Assembly (NCBI RefSeq): GCF_902459535.1 | Contig: NZ_LR699553.1 | Location: 2,728,001-2,792,000, forward strand | Direction: 5' to 3' | From: Paraburkholderia dioscoreae | GTDB lineage: Bacteria; Pseudomonadota; Gammaproteobacteria; Burkholderiales; Burkholderiaceae | DNA: 64,000 bases | Part shown: piece after piece, positions 53,808 through 62,705 of the stretch | Layout: each line of letters opens with the position of its first letter | How positions within the stretch are numbered: position 1 is the stretch's first letter | The notes under the pieces: model-generated | Told to the model about the DNA's origin: nothing | The model's database searches: none | Seen by the model: the letters and a program-made list of their open reading frames with translations, nothing else | Program-made: the position numbers and the translations under genes

Positions 53808-55283
53808 TTAAGTGCGCTGTTCCCAGAATTTCCGGTTGCGCTCATTGATGTTTTCGAACGCGTTCGCGTCGTTGGTCGGTGCAACGCGTTGTCCCGCGAC
53901 TGGGCGCTTGTTGACTTGCTTCACCAGTTCGGAAGCCGCATTGAAAACCACCTTGGCCGAGTCGCACGTCATCTTGGAGACGTCAGCGCCGCCGGTGACA
54001 GTCTTGACCACGTTGGCGTTGTCACCGTCGAGTGCGGCGCGCAGCGCACGGCGGCGCAGGACGCAGATAGCATCGTTCGTCTTTTTGGGTTCGGCCTTGG
54101 CGTCGAACGTAGGCAGCTTCACGCCGGGCGCCAGAATCTCCGCACGAGACATGGCGTCACGGAACTCGTCCCGAAGCTGGGCGCTATCGCCGGTGTTTGC
54201 AGGAGCCGGTTTACTGGCATCCGGATTTTCGTCGTTGGTCCCTTCGCCGTTGGGGTCACCTTCCGGATCATCCGCCGGGCCCCCAGCTTCGAGCTTCGCG
54301 ACACGCTCGCCGATACCCTGCACGACCTTGCCTAGCGCCTCGATCGCCCCTAGCACCTTTGCCAACGGATCGTCAGCACCGCCTGCGGCACCACCGGCGG
54401 CGGCGCCAGCAGCACCCCCGTCGGCGCCATCGTCGCCAGTGGGTTTGTCCGCATTCGGCGCCGCGCCAGGAACATGGATGTGGATCTGTGGTTGGCCACT
54501 GCTGTTGCTGCCACCACTGGCATCGTCGTCGCCGGTCATTTCGCTTGCGGCTTCTTCGAACGCATCGGAATCGCGCGTCATGAATGCCTGGCGCAACTTG
54601 TCCAGCAGGGTGCTCTGCCCCGGTTTCTTCTTCATCTTGGGTTCTCCAGAAGAGTTAGGTTTGCTATCCCCGATCGAACATACGGGGCCGCAGCGGGCGC
54701 TCTTTACCAGTGCGATATGGTTTCCCGTGATCGTCACCTGACGCGCCCGCCCAGGCGCGATTTGCTCGTAGTCGGCGTCGTAGCCGTTGCTGACCTGTTG
54801 AAGGAGTTTCTGTCGCACTTGCCGAATCGCCTCAGCATCTGCGATCAGGAGATCAGCGAGCATGAGATCGGCTTGTTCGCTGTCGCCGCGGCGCACGTTG
54901 CGCGCAATGCCTTTCGCAACAGCGGCCCAATTGCCAGGGTTCACGAAATCGTCCGGATGCCCGATCGTGACCGGCTTGCCCTCGAAGCTCGCGAGCGTCT
55001 CCGGACTGAAGAGGACATCGGCTGTGCGTTCCGCGACGATCACGCCATCTTTCGCCTCCAGCTCGGGCAGCTCGAAATACGCGTAGTCCTGAGTGCCGAC
55101 GCGCGCAATCGGCACGTCCTCGCACAGCAGAAAACCCTCCGGGGTAAGCGATTGCTTCGAGCCGATCTGCTCGGCAGTAAAGAATCCTGATGCCGTAATG
55201 GCGTCTGCGGTGGCGCTGCGCGCCGCCTCGCCTCCGCATTTGCATGCCTCGTCGGCGGTGAAACGACGTCGGAGAACTTTCAT
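53808..55283 (-). CDS. DUF2213 capsid maturation protein (protease/scaffold)
   Basis: 491 residues from the ATG at 55283. N-terminal about 200 residues: VTIGHPDDFVNPGNWAAVAK, VSNGYDADYE, GNHIALVKSARCG, the DUF2213 signature and probable protease; then an acidic Gly/Ala/Asp-rich linker (about 265-345) and a C-terminal helical part that may serve as internal scaffold. An in-frame extension to 55346 looks spurious. Confidence 0.85.
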   Translation of the reverse strand: MKVLRRRFTADEACKCGGEAARSATADAITASGFFTAEQIGSKQSLTPEGFLLCEDVPIARVGTQDYAYFELPELEAKDGVIVAERTADVLFSPETLASFEGKPVTIGHPDDFVNPGNWAAVAKGIARNVRRGDSEQADLMLADLLIADAEAIRQVRQKLLQQVSNGYDADYEQIAPGRARQVTITGNHIALVKSARCGPVCSIGDSKPNSSGEPKMKKKPGQSTLLDKLRQAFMTRDSDAFEEAASEMTGDDDASGGSNSSGQPQIHIHVPGAAPNADKPTGDDGADGGAAGAAAGGAAGGADDPLAKVLGAIEALGKVVQGIGERVAKLEAGGPADDPEGDPNGEGTNDENPDASKPAPANTGDSAQLRDEFRDAMSRAEILAPGVKLPTFDAKAEPKKTNDAICVLRRRALRAALDGDNANVVKTVTGGADVSKMTCDSAKVVFNAASELVKQVNKRPVAGQRVAPTNDANAFENINERNRKFWEQRT

Positions 55284-55309
55284 GTGTGGTGCGCTCGCGC
55301 GCGTATTGT

Positions 55310-56053
55310 TTATTCGGGAATAACGGGTTCGGCGTAGCACCGGCAATTCGGCGTACAGCCTGCGTGACCGGTCAGTTTGTCGAGCGTCGGGGGCTCACTC
55401 CACTTCACAAATTTCCCATTCATTTCCCGGTGCGACGGGCGCACGTCGCCGTCACCAGCTGTGCGCCAGATGTAGCCATCCGAGCCGATGTGCGTGGCGC
55501 GCGCCTGCGTGAGTGTCGTCGCAGTGCGCGTTACCTCTGTGCGTGCGATCAGCAGCGCACGGCTCTTCGCCACGTCGCCCGAGGCTATGATTTCTTCAGC
55601 GATCGAACTCGCACGCGTGCTGTTCTGGATGCCTTCGAGCGTGAGACGGTGCACGCGACGAGCGGCTTCGCGCGGGATGCTCTGGATCAGGCCGACCTGT
55701 TCCGCCAGCAGCGCGCGCATAACCTGGCCTGTTGGCGCGTAGCGAATCTCCTCGCGCAGCGCACGGCCCATGTCTTTCGCCAGCACCGCCCACGTCTGCT
55801 CGTCGCGCAACGCAACATCCATGAGCATGTTGCTGGCGGTCTGCGTCGCCCAGCCGTGCAACATGTCTGCGTACGCAGCGAGGAGCCGCTCGATAGTCGG
55901 CATCTGGCCAATGTCACCGGGCGTGAACGGCTGGATGATCGCGCCGACCTGCTGCGCGACCTTCTTCAACTGGGAGCCGTAGCGCTGCTCGATCGCCTTC
56001 GTGCGGACAGGATTGCCCTTGGACTTCCCTTTCTGGTCGAGCGTCAGTGCCAT
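55310..56053 (-). CDS. Mu F-like/SPP1 gp7-like head morphogenesis protein
   Basis: 247 residues. RALLIARTEVTRTATTLTQA and RATHIGSDGYIWRTAGDGDV with RPSHREMNGKF and the C-terminal HAGCTPNCRCYAEPVIPE are the Mu F signature. Minor head protein bound to the portal. Overlaps the portal gene by 10 bases. Confidence 0.9.
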   Translation of the reverse strand: MALTLDQKGKSKGNPVRTKAIEQRYGSQLKKVAQQVGAIIQPFTPGDIGQMPTIERLLAAYADMLHGWATQTASNMLMDVALRDEQTWAVLAKDMGRALREEIRYAPTGQVMRALLAEQVGLIQSIPREAARRVHRLTLEGIQNSTRASSIAEEIIASGDVAKSRALLIARTEVTRTATTLTQARATHIGSDGYIWRTAGDGDVRPSHREMNGKFVKWSEPPTLDKLTGHAGCTPNCRCYAEPVIPE

Positions 56054-57534
56054 CGCTTCTTCCAGAATCGTGTAAAGAACGAGTCGCCTGTCGGTGTCGG
56101 GCTGCCCGCCATGGACGTGAACGCGCCAAAGCCCGGAATGGAAAGTTCGCCGGCGCCTGGTGGTGGCGCGTCCTTTTCCTGCTCCTCGGCCAGCGTGATC
56201 TGCTCGTCGGTGATGCTCCCGAACAGCCCTGTTGTCGGCGCTGAAGCCTTCAGTTCCTTCATGCCTGTCGAGCGCGGGATCAGATCGCTGTCCACCGCCT
56301 TGGTGACCGCCTCCGTTTTATTTTTACCGATCTCGGCCTTCTCGGCTTCCGACATCTCCTGCAGATTGCGGAACTCGTACTGGAAGGCGTCGGGCAATGG
56401 CTTGTCGAGCGTCGACATTGACATGACCGCGAGCAGCCGGTGCAGCGGATTGCGAAGCTTGCGTTCCTGTTTCTGCTTGACCCTCTCGTGGTACTGCTTC
56501 ATGTCACCTTCGCCAGTCGCGTTCATACCAACCGGTGCCTGGCCGAAAAGGCGCGTGAGCGGGATACCAGTCGCGCCGGAGAGCTGCTGCGCGAACTGGA
56601 TCAGCACGTCGCTCAAACCGCTGAAGCTGTACTGGTGGGTCTCGAACTTGTCCGTCGAGTCGAGGACTGTCATCCCCTCGTTGGTCTGGGCGAGCCGGGT
56701 GAACTCGATTTGCCCTTTGAGGCCGGCGAGCGCCGGACCACCGGCCGCGATAATCTCGCGCAGCTTCTCGATGCTGATCACGCGCAGGTGCGCCTTGTAG
56801 ACCAGCTGACCGACGCCAACCGTCGCGCTGTCGAATGCGATCAAACGGTCCCACATCGGTTCGAGCACTGACAGACCCCAGCCGTTCTCACTGTTGCGCT
56901 GGTAGAACGGCAGCGCGTCGCCCTCCATGCGCAGCACGCGCGAGTGGTGAATCTTGCCGCGGGGGATGCCGGCGGAATCGGCGATCACGTTGTAATACTT
57001 CGGCTTGGCGAGATCCGGTCCGAACTCTGTTACCACCTCACCAACCGGCGGCGCCACCATCCAGCGATCCAGCACTGCAAGACCCTTGAACTGCCCTTTG
57101 CCGATCGATTCCACGCGCAGCGGCGTCGCCATGTCCTGCCCGTCGATCAGCATGACCGCAATCGCACCGCCGTACAGTTGCGCCCACTTGCCGGTGTCGC
57201 ACAGAGAATCCCATATGCCAAGCGTCGTCAGGTCGCGCTCGAGCAGGCTGATATCGGTCGCCTCAATGCCCGACATCTCGATGCCGGCGCGCGTCATGTC
57301 TTCGGGAATTGCGTCGACCGCTGCCCGCACGATCCATGAACCGCGATAGGCGGCTTCGAGCCAGATCCGGTTGCGGCTCTGGTACGTCAGCGTGTACTGC
57401 GACGCCGAGGACTGGTTATCCGTGCCCCAGCCGAGTCGCGCCTGAAAATTTGCGAATGAGTCGCTGGTGCGCTGTGACGTGGCAGGCGCGGCAGCCGCTC
57501 TCGTCCGGCCAGCGTTGCGGGTCTTTCGCGACAT
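56044..57534 (-). CDS. Portal protein (DUF1073)
   Basis: 496 residues from the ATG at 57534. AAYRGSWIVRAAVDAIPEDM and LFGQAPVGMNATGEGDMKQY match DUF1073 portals. The ring at the capsid vertex through which DNA is packaged. The name overlaps in databases with anti-CBASS Acb1 annotations because of fusions in this family; I see no Acb1 phosphodiesterase domain here. Confidence 0.88.
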   Translation of the reverse strand: MSRKTRNAGRTRAAAAPATSQRTSDSFANFQARLGWGTDNQSSASQYTLTYQSRNRIWLEAAYRGSWIVRAAVDAIPEDMTRAGIEMSGIEATDISLLERDLTTLGIWDSLCDTGKWAQLYGGAIAVMLIDGQDMATPLRVESIGKGQFKGLAVLDRWMVAPPVGEVVTEFGPDLAKPKYYNVIADSAGIPRGKIHHSRVLRMEGDALPFYQRNSENGWGLSVLEPMWDRLIAFDSATVGVGQLVYKAHLRVISIEKLREIIAAGGPALAGLKGQIEFTRLAQTNEGMTVLDSTDKFETHQYSFSGLSDVLIQFAQQLSGATGIPLTRLFGQAPVGMNATGEGDMKQYHERVKQKQERKLRNPLHRLLAVMSMSTLDKPLPDAFQYEFRNLQEMSEAEKAEIGKNKTEAVTKAVDSDLIPRSTGMKELKASAPTTGLFGSITDEQITLAEEQEKDAPPPGAGELSIPGFGAFTSMAGSPTPTGDSFFTRFWKKRWH

Positions 57535-57556
57535 CCTTGGGTAAGTCCTGTGATGA

Positions 57557-59104
57557 TCAGCCAGCGAGCCGCTCCCAAACCGAAAGGTCTTTCGCGCCAC
57601 CCAGCATGTCGTTGATTGCGTCGACCATGGGGTCGATCTGGTCGTCGTGCATATGCGTGTCGTCAGCCGTAAACGACTCGCATTCGGTGATGAAGTCGCT
57701 CACCCACGGTGCCTCGGCCGGCACGCAGACGTTACCGGCGTCGATCTGACTGACGACGTCCATAACTCGCGTCAGCTTGTCCTTCGTGCGTTCAATACCT
57801 TCGACGGGAATGCCGCCGTCGGCCTGCATCTCCTGGATGAGGCCGGTACCGCTCGCCTTGTCTTCGATGACCATCTGGCGCAGCACCGGCGCGTTTGGAT
57901 CACCCGCGCCGGCGGCCGCATGCTTGTTCCAGAAGTCGATGGCGTGCCGCTTGAGGTCGGGCGCTTTCCATTTGCCGCGAACCAGGTCGAGCAGATAGAT
58001 GCGATTGTCGTAGCCGAAGCCCCAGCACTCGAACACGCTGTAGTCGTTGCGCTCCGCCGTTTTCTGGGCGGTATCCGCAAAGATCTTCCGGTACCGCAAC
58101 TGCGGCAGCACCGTGTAACGCCGGAAGCCAGCGCTCTGGATAATGTCGCCACCGAGCGGCGTCGGCCGCTGTTGGTACTGCCCGGAAAACACGTAACGAT
58201 CGGCCTGCTCAGTCGCGAGCAGATCGGCCAGCGGTTCCTTGTATGGCCAGTAGCTGAACCGGCCATCAACGTCGCGCTCACCGGAGTCGACGAGTGAGCG
58301 GATGTGCTCGGGCAGTGACTCGACATACTCGTCGGTGATGAGCGCCGGAATCTCGATGTATTCCCAGTCGCCCGGCACCTTGCCGGCCTTGATGAATCCG
58401 GTCGGATCCTCTTCGGCCAGGCGCTGCATGATGACGATGATCGGCGTGTCCGGATTTGCCTTCCTGCTCTTCACCGTCGAGATCAGCTTGCGGTTCGCCT
58501 TGTCGCGCGCGGGCTTGCTGTACGCATCGTCGACCTTGAGCGGGTCGTCGATGATGATCGCGCCCTGCCAGCCCTCGGCCATGTGCCCCGCACGAAAGCC
58601 GGTAATCTGGCCGCCAAGTGAGACGGCATACACGCCGCCCGCCTTCCTGCCGGCAGACATCACGTTCCAGCGCTTCTTCGACTTCGCGTCGTCCGCGATG
58701 GCCAGCGGCCAGAGCGCCTGATACTCGTCGGACCCGACAATCTCTTTCGCCGTCTCGCTGTTCAACAGCGCCAGATCGTCCGAGTAGGAGATGTGCAGGA
58801 AACGCGCGCGCGGATTGAGCGCAAGACCGCGCGCGATCAGATTGATCGCCACCAGTTCGGTTTTCGACGAGCCAGGCGGCACGTTGATGACGACGTTCTT
58901 CAACTCGCCGCGAATCACCCGTTCGACGGCGTCCGCAATCAGGGCGTGGTGCCAGTTGACGCGAAACTTGATGCCCTGCCGGTGCTTGAAGAAATACCGG
59001 CTGAAGAACAGGTGATCGCTTTCGCAAAGCTCCTTTATCGCGAGTCGCTCTACCTCCCCGTCAGTACTCAGACTGGATGCGTCGGACTGCGGCTCTAACC
59101 TCAT
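57557..59104 (-). CDS. Terminase large subunit
   Basis: 515 residues. Walker A-like NVPPGSSKTELVAINL (about 73-88; GSSKT in place of GKGKT), Walker B AIIIDDP near 180 and the coupling motif PIIVIMQRLAEED near 224. The C-terminal RNase H-like nuclease starts with RKIFADTAQKTAERNDYSVF and includes MVIEDKASGTGLIQEM. ATP-driven DNA packaging motor. Confidence 0.93.
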   Translation of the reverse strand: MRLEPQSDASSLSTDGEVERLAIKELCESDHLFFSRYFFKHRQGIKFRVNWHHALIADAVERVIRGELKNVVINVPPGSSKTELVAINLIARGLALNPRARFLHISYSDDLALLNSETAKEIVGSDEYQALWPLAIADDAKSKKRWNVMSAGRKAGGVYAVSLGGQITGFRAGHMAEGWQGAIIIDDPLKVDDAYSKPARDKANRKLISTVKSRKANPDTPIIVIMQRLAEEDPTGFIKAGKVPGDWEYIEIPALITDEYVESLPEHIRSLVDSGERDVDGRFSYWPYKEPLADLLATEQADRYVFSGQYQQRPTPLGGDIIQSAGFRRYTVLPQLRYRKIFADTAQKTAERNDYSVFECWGFGYDNRIYLLDLVRGKWKAPDLKRHAIDFWNKHAAAGAGDPNAPVLRQMVIEDKASGTGLIQEMQADGGIPVEGIERTKDKLTRVMDVVSQIDAGNVCVPAEAPWVSDFITECESFTADDTHMHDDQIDPMVDAINDMLGGAKDLSVWERLAG

Positions 59105-59456
59105 CTTCGCTCACGACCGTCGTCCGGCTCTCTATCGGCGCGCCATCTTTGCCGCTCAGCTCAAGTGCCTGCGGTGACTCCTTCCAGCCGGCGCGCGTCT
59201 TCAGCCAGAAAATGGTGGAAGCCGTGTCGCCGGCGATCGCCTTCTTGAAAAGGGACTGCGCGACCTTAACGTTGGCCTTCAGGCGACCCTGCTTCAGTTC
59301 GAGAGCAAAGTGTTTGCGCAGCGTCGGCAGGCTGATCGGCTTTCCTGCCTTGTTGCACACGAAAACGACCATCTCCTCGACAGGAATGCCGAAAGCCACG
59401 AGTTGCTCGACCAATTGGCGATCAGATTTCGTGGGTTCAAATGCGGGGCGTGCCAT
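59061..59456 (-). CDS. Terminase small subunit-like protein
   Basis: 131 residues. An N-terminal HTH (LVEQLVAFGIPVEEMVVFVC, PTLRKHFALELKQGR) and a C-terminal helical region (KKAIAGDTASTIFWLKTRAG, WKE) match phage small-terminase-like proteins that bind pac/cos DNA. Overlaps the large subunit gene by 44 bases. Confidence 0.82.
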   Translation of the reverse strand: MARPAFEPTKSDRQLVEQLVAFGIPVEEMVVFVCNKAGKPISLPTLRKHFALELKQGRLKANVKVAQSLFKKAIAGDTASTIFWLKTRAGWKESPQALELSGKDGAPIESRTTVVSEDEVRAAVRRIQSEY

Positions 59457-59460
59457 CGCG

Positions 59461-60741
59461 TTATTTCCTTGCGTCCTCGACCTCGGCGAACGTCATCGAC
59501 GATTCGGCGAGCGTTGCGGCGTGTCCCGTGAAATCCTGCCAGCGCCGCACAATGACGTCGCAGTAGCGTGGATCGATCTCCATCAGCCTTGCGCTCCGCT
59601 GCAACTTCTCGCACGCTATCAGGGTTGAGCCGGAGCCTCCGAACAGGTCAAGTACGACGTCACCTTGCCTGCTGCTGTTGCGGACCGGATACTCCATCAG
59701 CGCAACCGGCTTCATAGTCGGATGCTGGTCATTGCGCGCGGGTCTGTCGAACTGCCAAACCGTGGATTGCTTGCGGTCGCCGTACCACCGATGCGCCGCG
59801 GTAGGTTTCCACCCGTAAAGGACGGGCTCATGTTGCCAGTGGTAGTCCTGCCGCCCGAGGACCAAGGACTGCTTTACCCAGACACAGCATTGGGCCACTT
59901 TCCACCCCGCATCGCATAGCGCACGCCGGAAATTGACGCCCTCACCGTCGGCGTGAAAAACATAAACTCCAGCGCCGTCGGCTGCCGACGCGAACATGTT
60001 GCGGAACGAGTCGAACAGGAATCCATAAAAGACGTCATGCGTCATATCGTCGTTGGCGATCCGCATGTGCGTCGGCTGCTTTCCCTCGTACGCCACGTTG
60101 TATGGCGGATCGGTTACGACCAGATCGGCCGACGCTTGCGCCATCAGCCTGTCGACCTGATCGCGTTTGAGGCAGTCTCCACACATGACACGATGACGGT
60201 CGCAGCGCCAGATATCGCCAACCACGGAAACTGCTGTCTCGGGCACTGCCGGAGCCTCGTCATCCTCCGTCAGGCCTGTCCGTGCTTCAGGCTGCAACAG
60301 CCGGCCGATATCTTCGATCTCAAAGCCGACTACGTCGATCGCAAATCCGTCAGATTGCAGTTCGCTGAGTTCAAGCACCAGAAGCTCGTTGTCCCAGCCA
60401 GCGAGTTCGGCGAGCCGGTTATCGGCAATGACGAACGCGCGGAACTGCGACTCGGTCCAGCCCGACGCGTCCAGCACCGGCACCTCGCCGTCCGGGAAGG
60501 GCTCGGCACCTTGCGCGCGTCCCGGAGGCGGATACAGTTTCTTCCCGACACCGTACAACTTGCGGACCGCGGCGAGCGTGCCGTGCCCCTTTGCTATAAC
60601 TCCATTGCGCACGACGATCGCGCCGACCATGCCGAACTCGTCAATGCTCGCGGCAATGCGCGCTATCTGGTCGTCGGAGTGGGTTCGCGCGTTCCGCGCA
60701 TAAGGGATCAGGGTGTCGAGACTTCGGCGATTAATTTCCAT
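59461..60741 (-). CDS. ParB-fused site-specific DNA N6-adenine methyltransferase
   Basis: 426 residues from the ATG at 60741. Residues 1-110 are a ParB/Srx-like domain (NARTHSDDQIARIAASIDEF, VVRNGVIAKGHGTLAAVRKL); residues about 160-410 are an N6-MTase with DLVVTDPPYNVAYEGK (motif IV, DPPY) before DLFGGSGSTLIACEKL (motif I), the beta-class order. First gene of the packaging/late cluster; such fused methylases often mark phage DNA against host restriction. Confidence 0.92.
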   Translation of the reverse strand: MEINRRSLDTLIPYARNARTHSDDQIARIAASIDEFGMVGAIVVRNGVIAKGHGTLAAVRKLYGVGKKLYPPPGRAQGAEPFPDGEVPVLDASGWTESQFRAFVIADNRLAELAGWDNELLVLELSELQSDGFAIDVVGFEIEDIGRLLQPEARTGLTEDDEAPAVPETAVSVVGDIWRCDRHRVMCGDCLKRDQVDRLMAQASADLVVTDPPYNVAYEGKQPTHMRIANDDMTHDVFYGFLFDSFRNMFASAADGAGVYVFHADGEGVNFRRALCDAGWKVAQCCVWVKQSLVLGRQDYHWQHEPVLYGWKPTAAHRWYGDRKQSTVWQFDRPARNDQHPTMKPVALMEYPVRNSSRQGDVVLDLFGGSGSTLIACEKLQRSARLMEIDPRYCDVIVRRWQDFTGHAATLAESSMTFAEVEDARK

Positions 60742-60873
60742 CAGCCACCCCTTGCATAGACGGAAGAATCCCGCCATGCGCAGCGCATATTTTGAAGTGC
60801 CCATTGAAAAGAGCGACTTCGACACCAGTTTCGGAGGTCGCACACCGGGTGCGGCTTTTCAAACGGAGACTAT

Positions 60874-61131
60874 ATGAGTACGGATGTAATGACTGACAAC
60901 AACTACGTGGGCGTGTTGTTTGCCGACACCGCAGTGTTGGCAACTTTGCTCGCGCTACAGGTTGCACATCAGCCGGAGCGGGACAAGGCTATGAGCGCGC
61001 TTAAAGACTTTGTACACAAGTCTTTGAACAACATTTACAGTGACCAGAACGTTCCGGCGGAACTGGCAGCCAGGGTAAAGATGCGGGTCGACAATGTGTT
61101 CGACGTAGCCACGCATATGGACCTCGGCTGA
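60874..61131 (+). CDS. Small hypothetical phage protein
   Basis: 85 residues on the plus strand, divergent from the methyltransferase. MSTDVMTDNNYVGVLFADTA then a helical region (ALLALQVAHQPERDKAMSAL). A ribosome site GGAG lies before the ATG, and a strong hairpin follows. Alone on this strand within the late region, as a moron would be. Confidence 0.65.
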   Translation: MSTDVMTDNNYVGVLFADTAVLATLLALQVAHQPERDKAMSALKDFVHKSLNNIYSDQNVPAELAARVKMRVDNVFDVATHMDLG

Positions 61132-61166
61132 ATCGAATTTCGGAAACTTCTAAGCCGGAAAATTCT

Positions 61167-61197
61167 CGCCGCAGCCATCTGTTCGGTGGCTGCGGCG
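61167..61197 (+). terminator. Strong inverted repeat after the small gene
   Basis: Perfect 11-bp stem CGCCGCAGCCA/TGGCTGCGGCG with a nine-base loop, 35 bases after the stop at 61131. No T run on either strand, so a factor-assisted terminator or a structured RNA end is possible. Confidence 0.55.
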
Positions 61198-61307
61198 GAA
61201 ACGCATATTTCTACAGACCTCTGAACTAGCTCCGGCGACCCGGTCGCGTTAGACGTAGGCCTCCCAATTTCAGGCTGGAGAGATGAAGAGGTCAAGGGTC
61301 GGACGGC

Positions 61308-61829
61308 TCAATGACCCAAGACGTAGCTCGGCACGCTGAAGCCATTGAGGACGGTCACCGGCATGGAAAACGTTGTCTTGGCGCTGGGCACCATGGGTAC
61401 AGGGGCCGCGGCCGCAGCATCCTTCCCTGCCTTGCCATCACCCGGCGCAGTCGTAGGCGCGCCCTTAGCAGGAACCATTGCTTGCTTGAGAGTGATCGTT
61501 AGCTTGCTTCCCCTGCTTGCAGCAACACTCTGTTCCATATCAAGTTTAGGTCCGAGCTGCAAACCCTTCGAGAAGTCTACCGACAGGTCACCTTTGCCGT
61601 CCCTTGACGTCGTCAGATCGAGCTCGACATTGATAGTGTCGACGTAAAGCCCCAAGTCCATGTTCTGCTGGGTCAACTGCTGCTTGAACTGAAATAGCCC
61701 TTCTCCAACTGAACCAAGTGCTTTTTCGACAGAAATATCGCTTGGCTGAACAGGCGCAGGAGCAAAGAATGCGCAACCCGTTAGGGACAATGCTGAGACC
61801 AAAACGACGCCCACTGATGTCTTGTTCAT
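61308..61829 (-). CDS. Lipoprotein, unknown
   Basis: 173 residues from the ATG at 61829 (MNKTSVGVVLVSALSLTGCA); LTGC is a lipobox, so the protein is lipid-anchored, probably in the outer membrane. The mature part has an alternating beta pattern (VDTINVELDLTTSRDGKGDL, SVDFSKGLQLGP) and an Ala/Pro-rich linker. No family recognised. A phage-encoded lipoprotein is a candidate for superinfection exclusion. Confidence 0.75.
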   Translation of the reverse strand: MNKTSVGVVLVSALSLTGCAFFAPAPVQPSDISVEKALGSVGEGLFQFKQQLTQQNMDLGLYVDTINVELDLTTSRDGKGDLSVDFSKGLQLGPKLDMEQSVAASRGSKLTITLKQAMVPAKGAPTTAPGDGKAGKDAAAAAPVPMVPSAKTTFSMPVTVLNGFSVPSYVLGH

Positions 61830-62000
61830 TGACGTCTCCATTGATTTTTCGCCGCCAGGATGGCGAGCACCACAATTACAGGAGACCGCGTTGAAATCGG
61901 ACAGCAGTGACGGGGCTATTGAGAGCGCTAGCGCACGTTTCTGCCCGCCAAATTAGAGAGGTGCAGCTTACGCAACGATATGCGATGGCGCGGCGACCGC

Positions 62001-62032
62001 AAAAAAGCCCGTTGGCTTTCGCTCAGCGGGCT
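62001..62032 (-). terminator. Terminator after the Q-like gene
   Basis: Minus-strand stem AGCCCGCTG/CAACGGGCT (one mismatch) followed by TTTTTT. It ends transcripts from the antiterminator-like gene about 60 bases after its stop. Confidence 0.8.
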
Positions 62033-62092
62033 TCGGTCGCATCTATGACGTGTATCGATTGACCCCGATTATTGTGCACCGCTTGCACATAG

Positions 62093-62689
62093 TCAAGCGG
62101 CAGCCTCGGTTCTCAGCAATCCTAAGTCTGAAAACCGCCGCTCGATCGCCGACCACGCCACCTGCGTCACGCCAACTTCGCCTGATTTCTTTCCGCCCTC
62201 CAACCACCGCCGCACGGCGGTGTTGTGATTGCCGACTGTGTTCCGGTGCGCGCCGCAACGCTCGGCTATGTCCTGAAGATCCTCCTTCGAGCCGAAAATG
62301 CGCTCGACGATGGCGCGCCGAACCTGATAGTGCGAGAAGCCTGAAACGTATGCCGTAGACGCATCGGTCAGCCAGGCAATGGCAGCGCGCCACTCCTGAT
62401 TGGGTCGATGACCGCTGCAGCATTGCGCACCGCAGCAGCACGGCACGTCGTGCGGAGCGGCGCGCGCAACCAACGCCGCGAGGTGCAAGTCCGGCATCTC
62501 CCACATCTCGCGTCGGATCTGTCCGGCCTGTCCGGCGCCGTCCAAGCCAACGAGGCCCATGCCCTGCGACGTTGAATCGCCGCGCAGACGCTTCGCCATA
62601 AGCGTTTCGCCATACTGCTGCGACGAGTAGCAGAGCGCAAAACGTACTGCATCGAATGCGCTCTTGAATACAACTTCCGAGGTTTCCAT
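62093..62689 (-). CDS. Q-like late antiterminator candidate with Cys cluster
   Basis: 198 residues. VPCCCGAQCCSGH (83-94) is a likely zinc site, followed by QVRRAIVERIFGSKEDLQDI and AERCGAHRNTVGNHNTAVRR (about 122-161), an HTH-like block. The size, zinc cluster and position, transcribed ahead of the late genes on the same strand, fit phage Q-type antiterminators, which let polymerase pass the terminators at 49.7, 39.75 and 33.66 kb. This role is inference. Confidence 0.7.
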   Translation of the reverse strand: METSEVVFKSAFDAVRFALCYSSQQYGETLMAKRLRGDSTSQGMGLVGLDGAGQAGQIRREMWEMPDLHLAALVARAAPHDVPCCCGAQCCSGHRPNQEWRAAIAWLTDASTAYVSGFSHYQVRRAIVERIFGSKEDLQDIAERCGAHRNTVGNHNTAVRRWLEGGKKSGEVGVTQVAWSAIERRFSDLGLLRTEAAA

Positions 62690-62705
62690 TCCCGTAACTC
62701 CTCAC

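Noticed and set aside
55286..56800. 504-codon plus-strand frame opposite head-protein genes
   Set aside because: Antisense shadow of the Mu F-like and portal genes.
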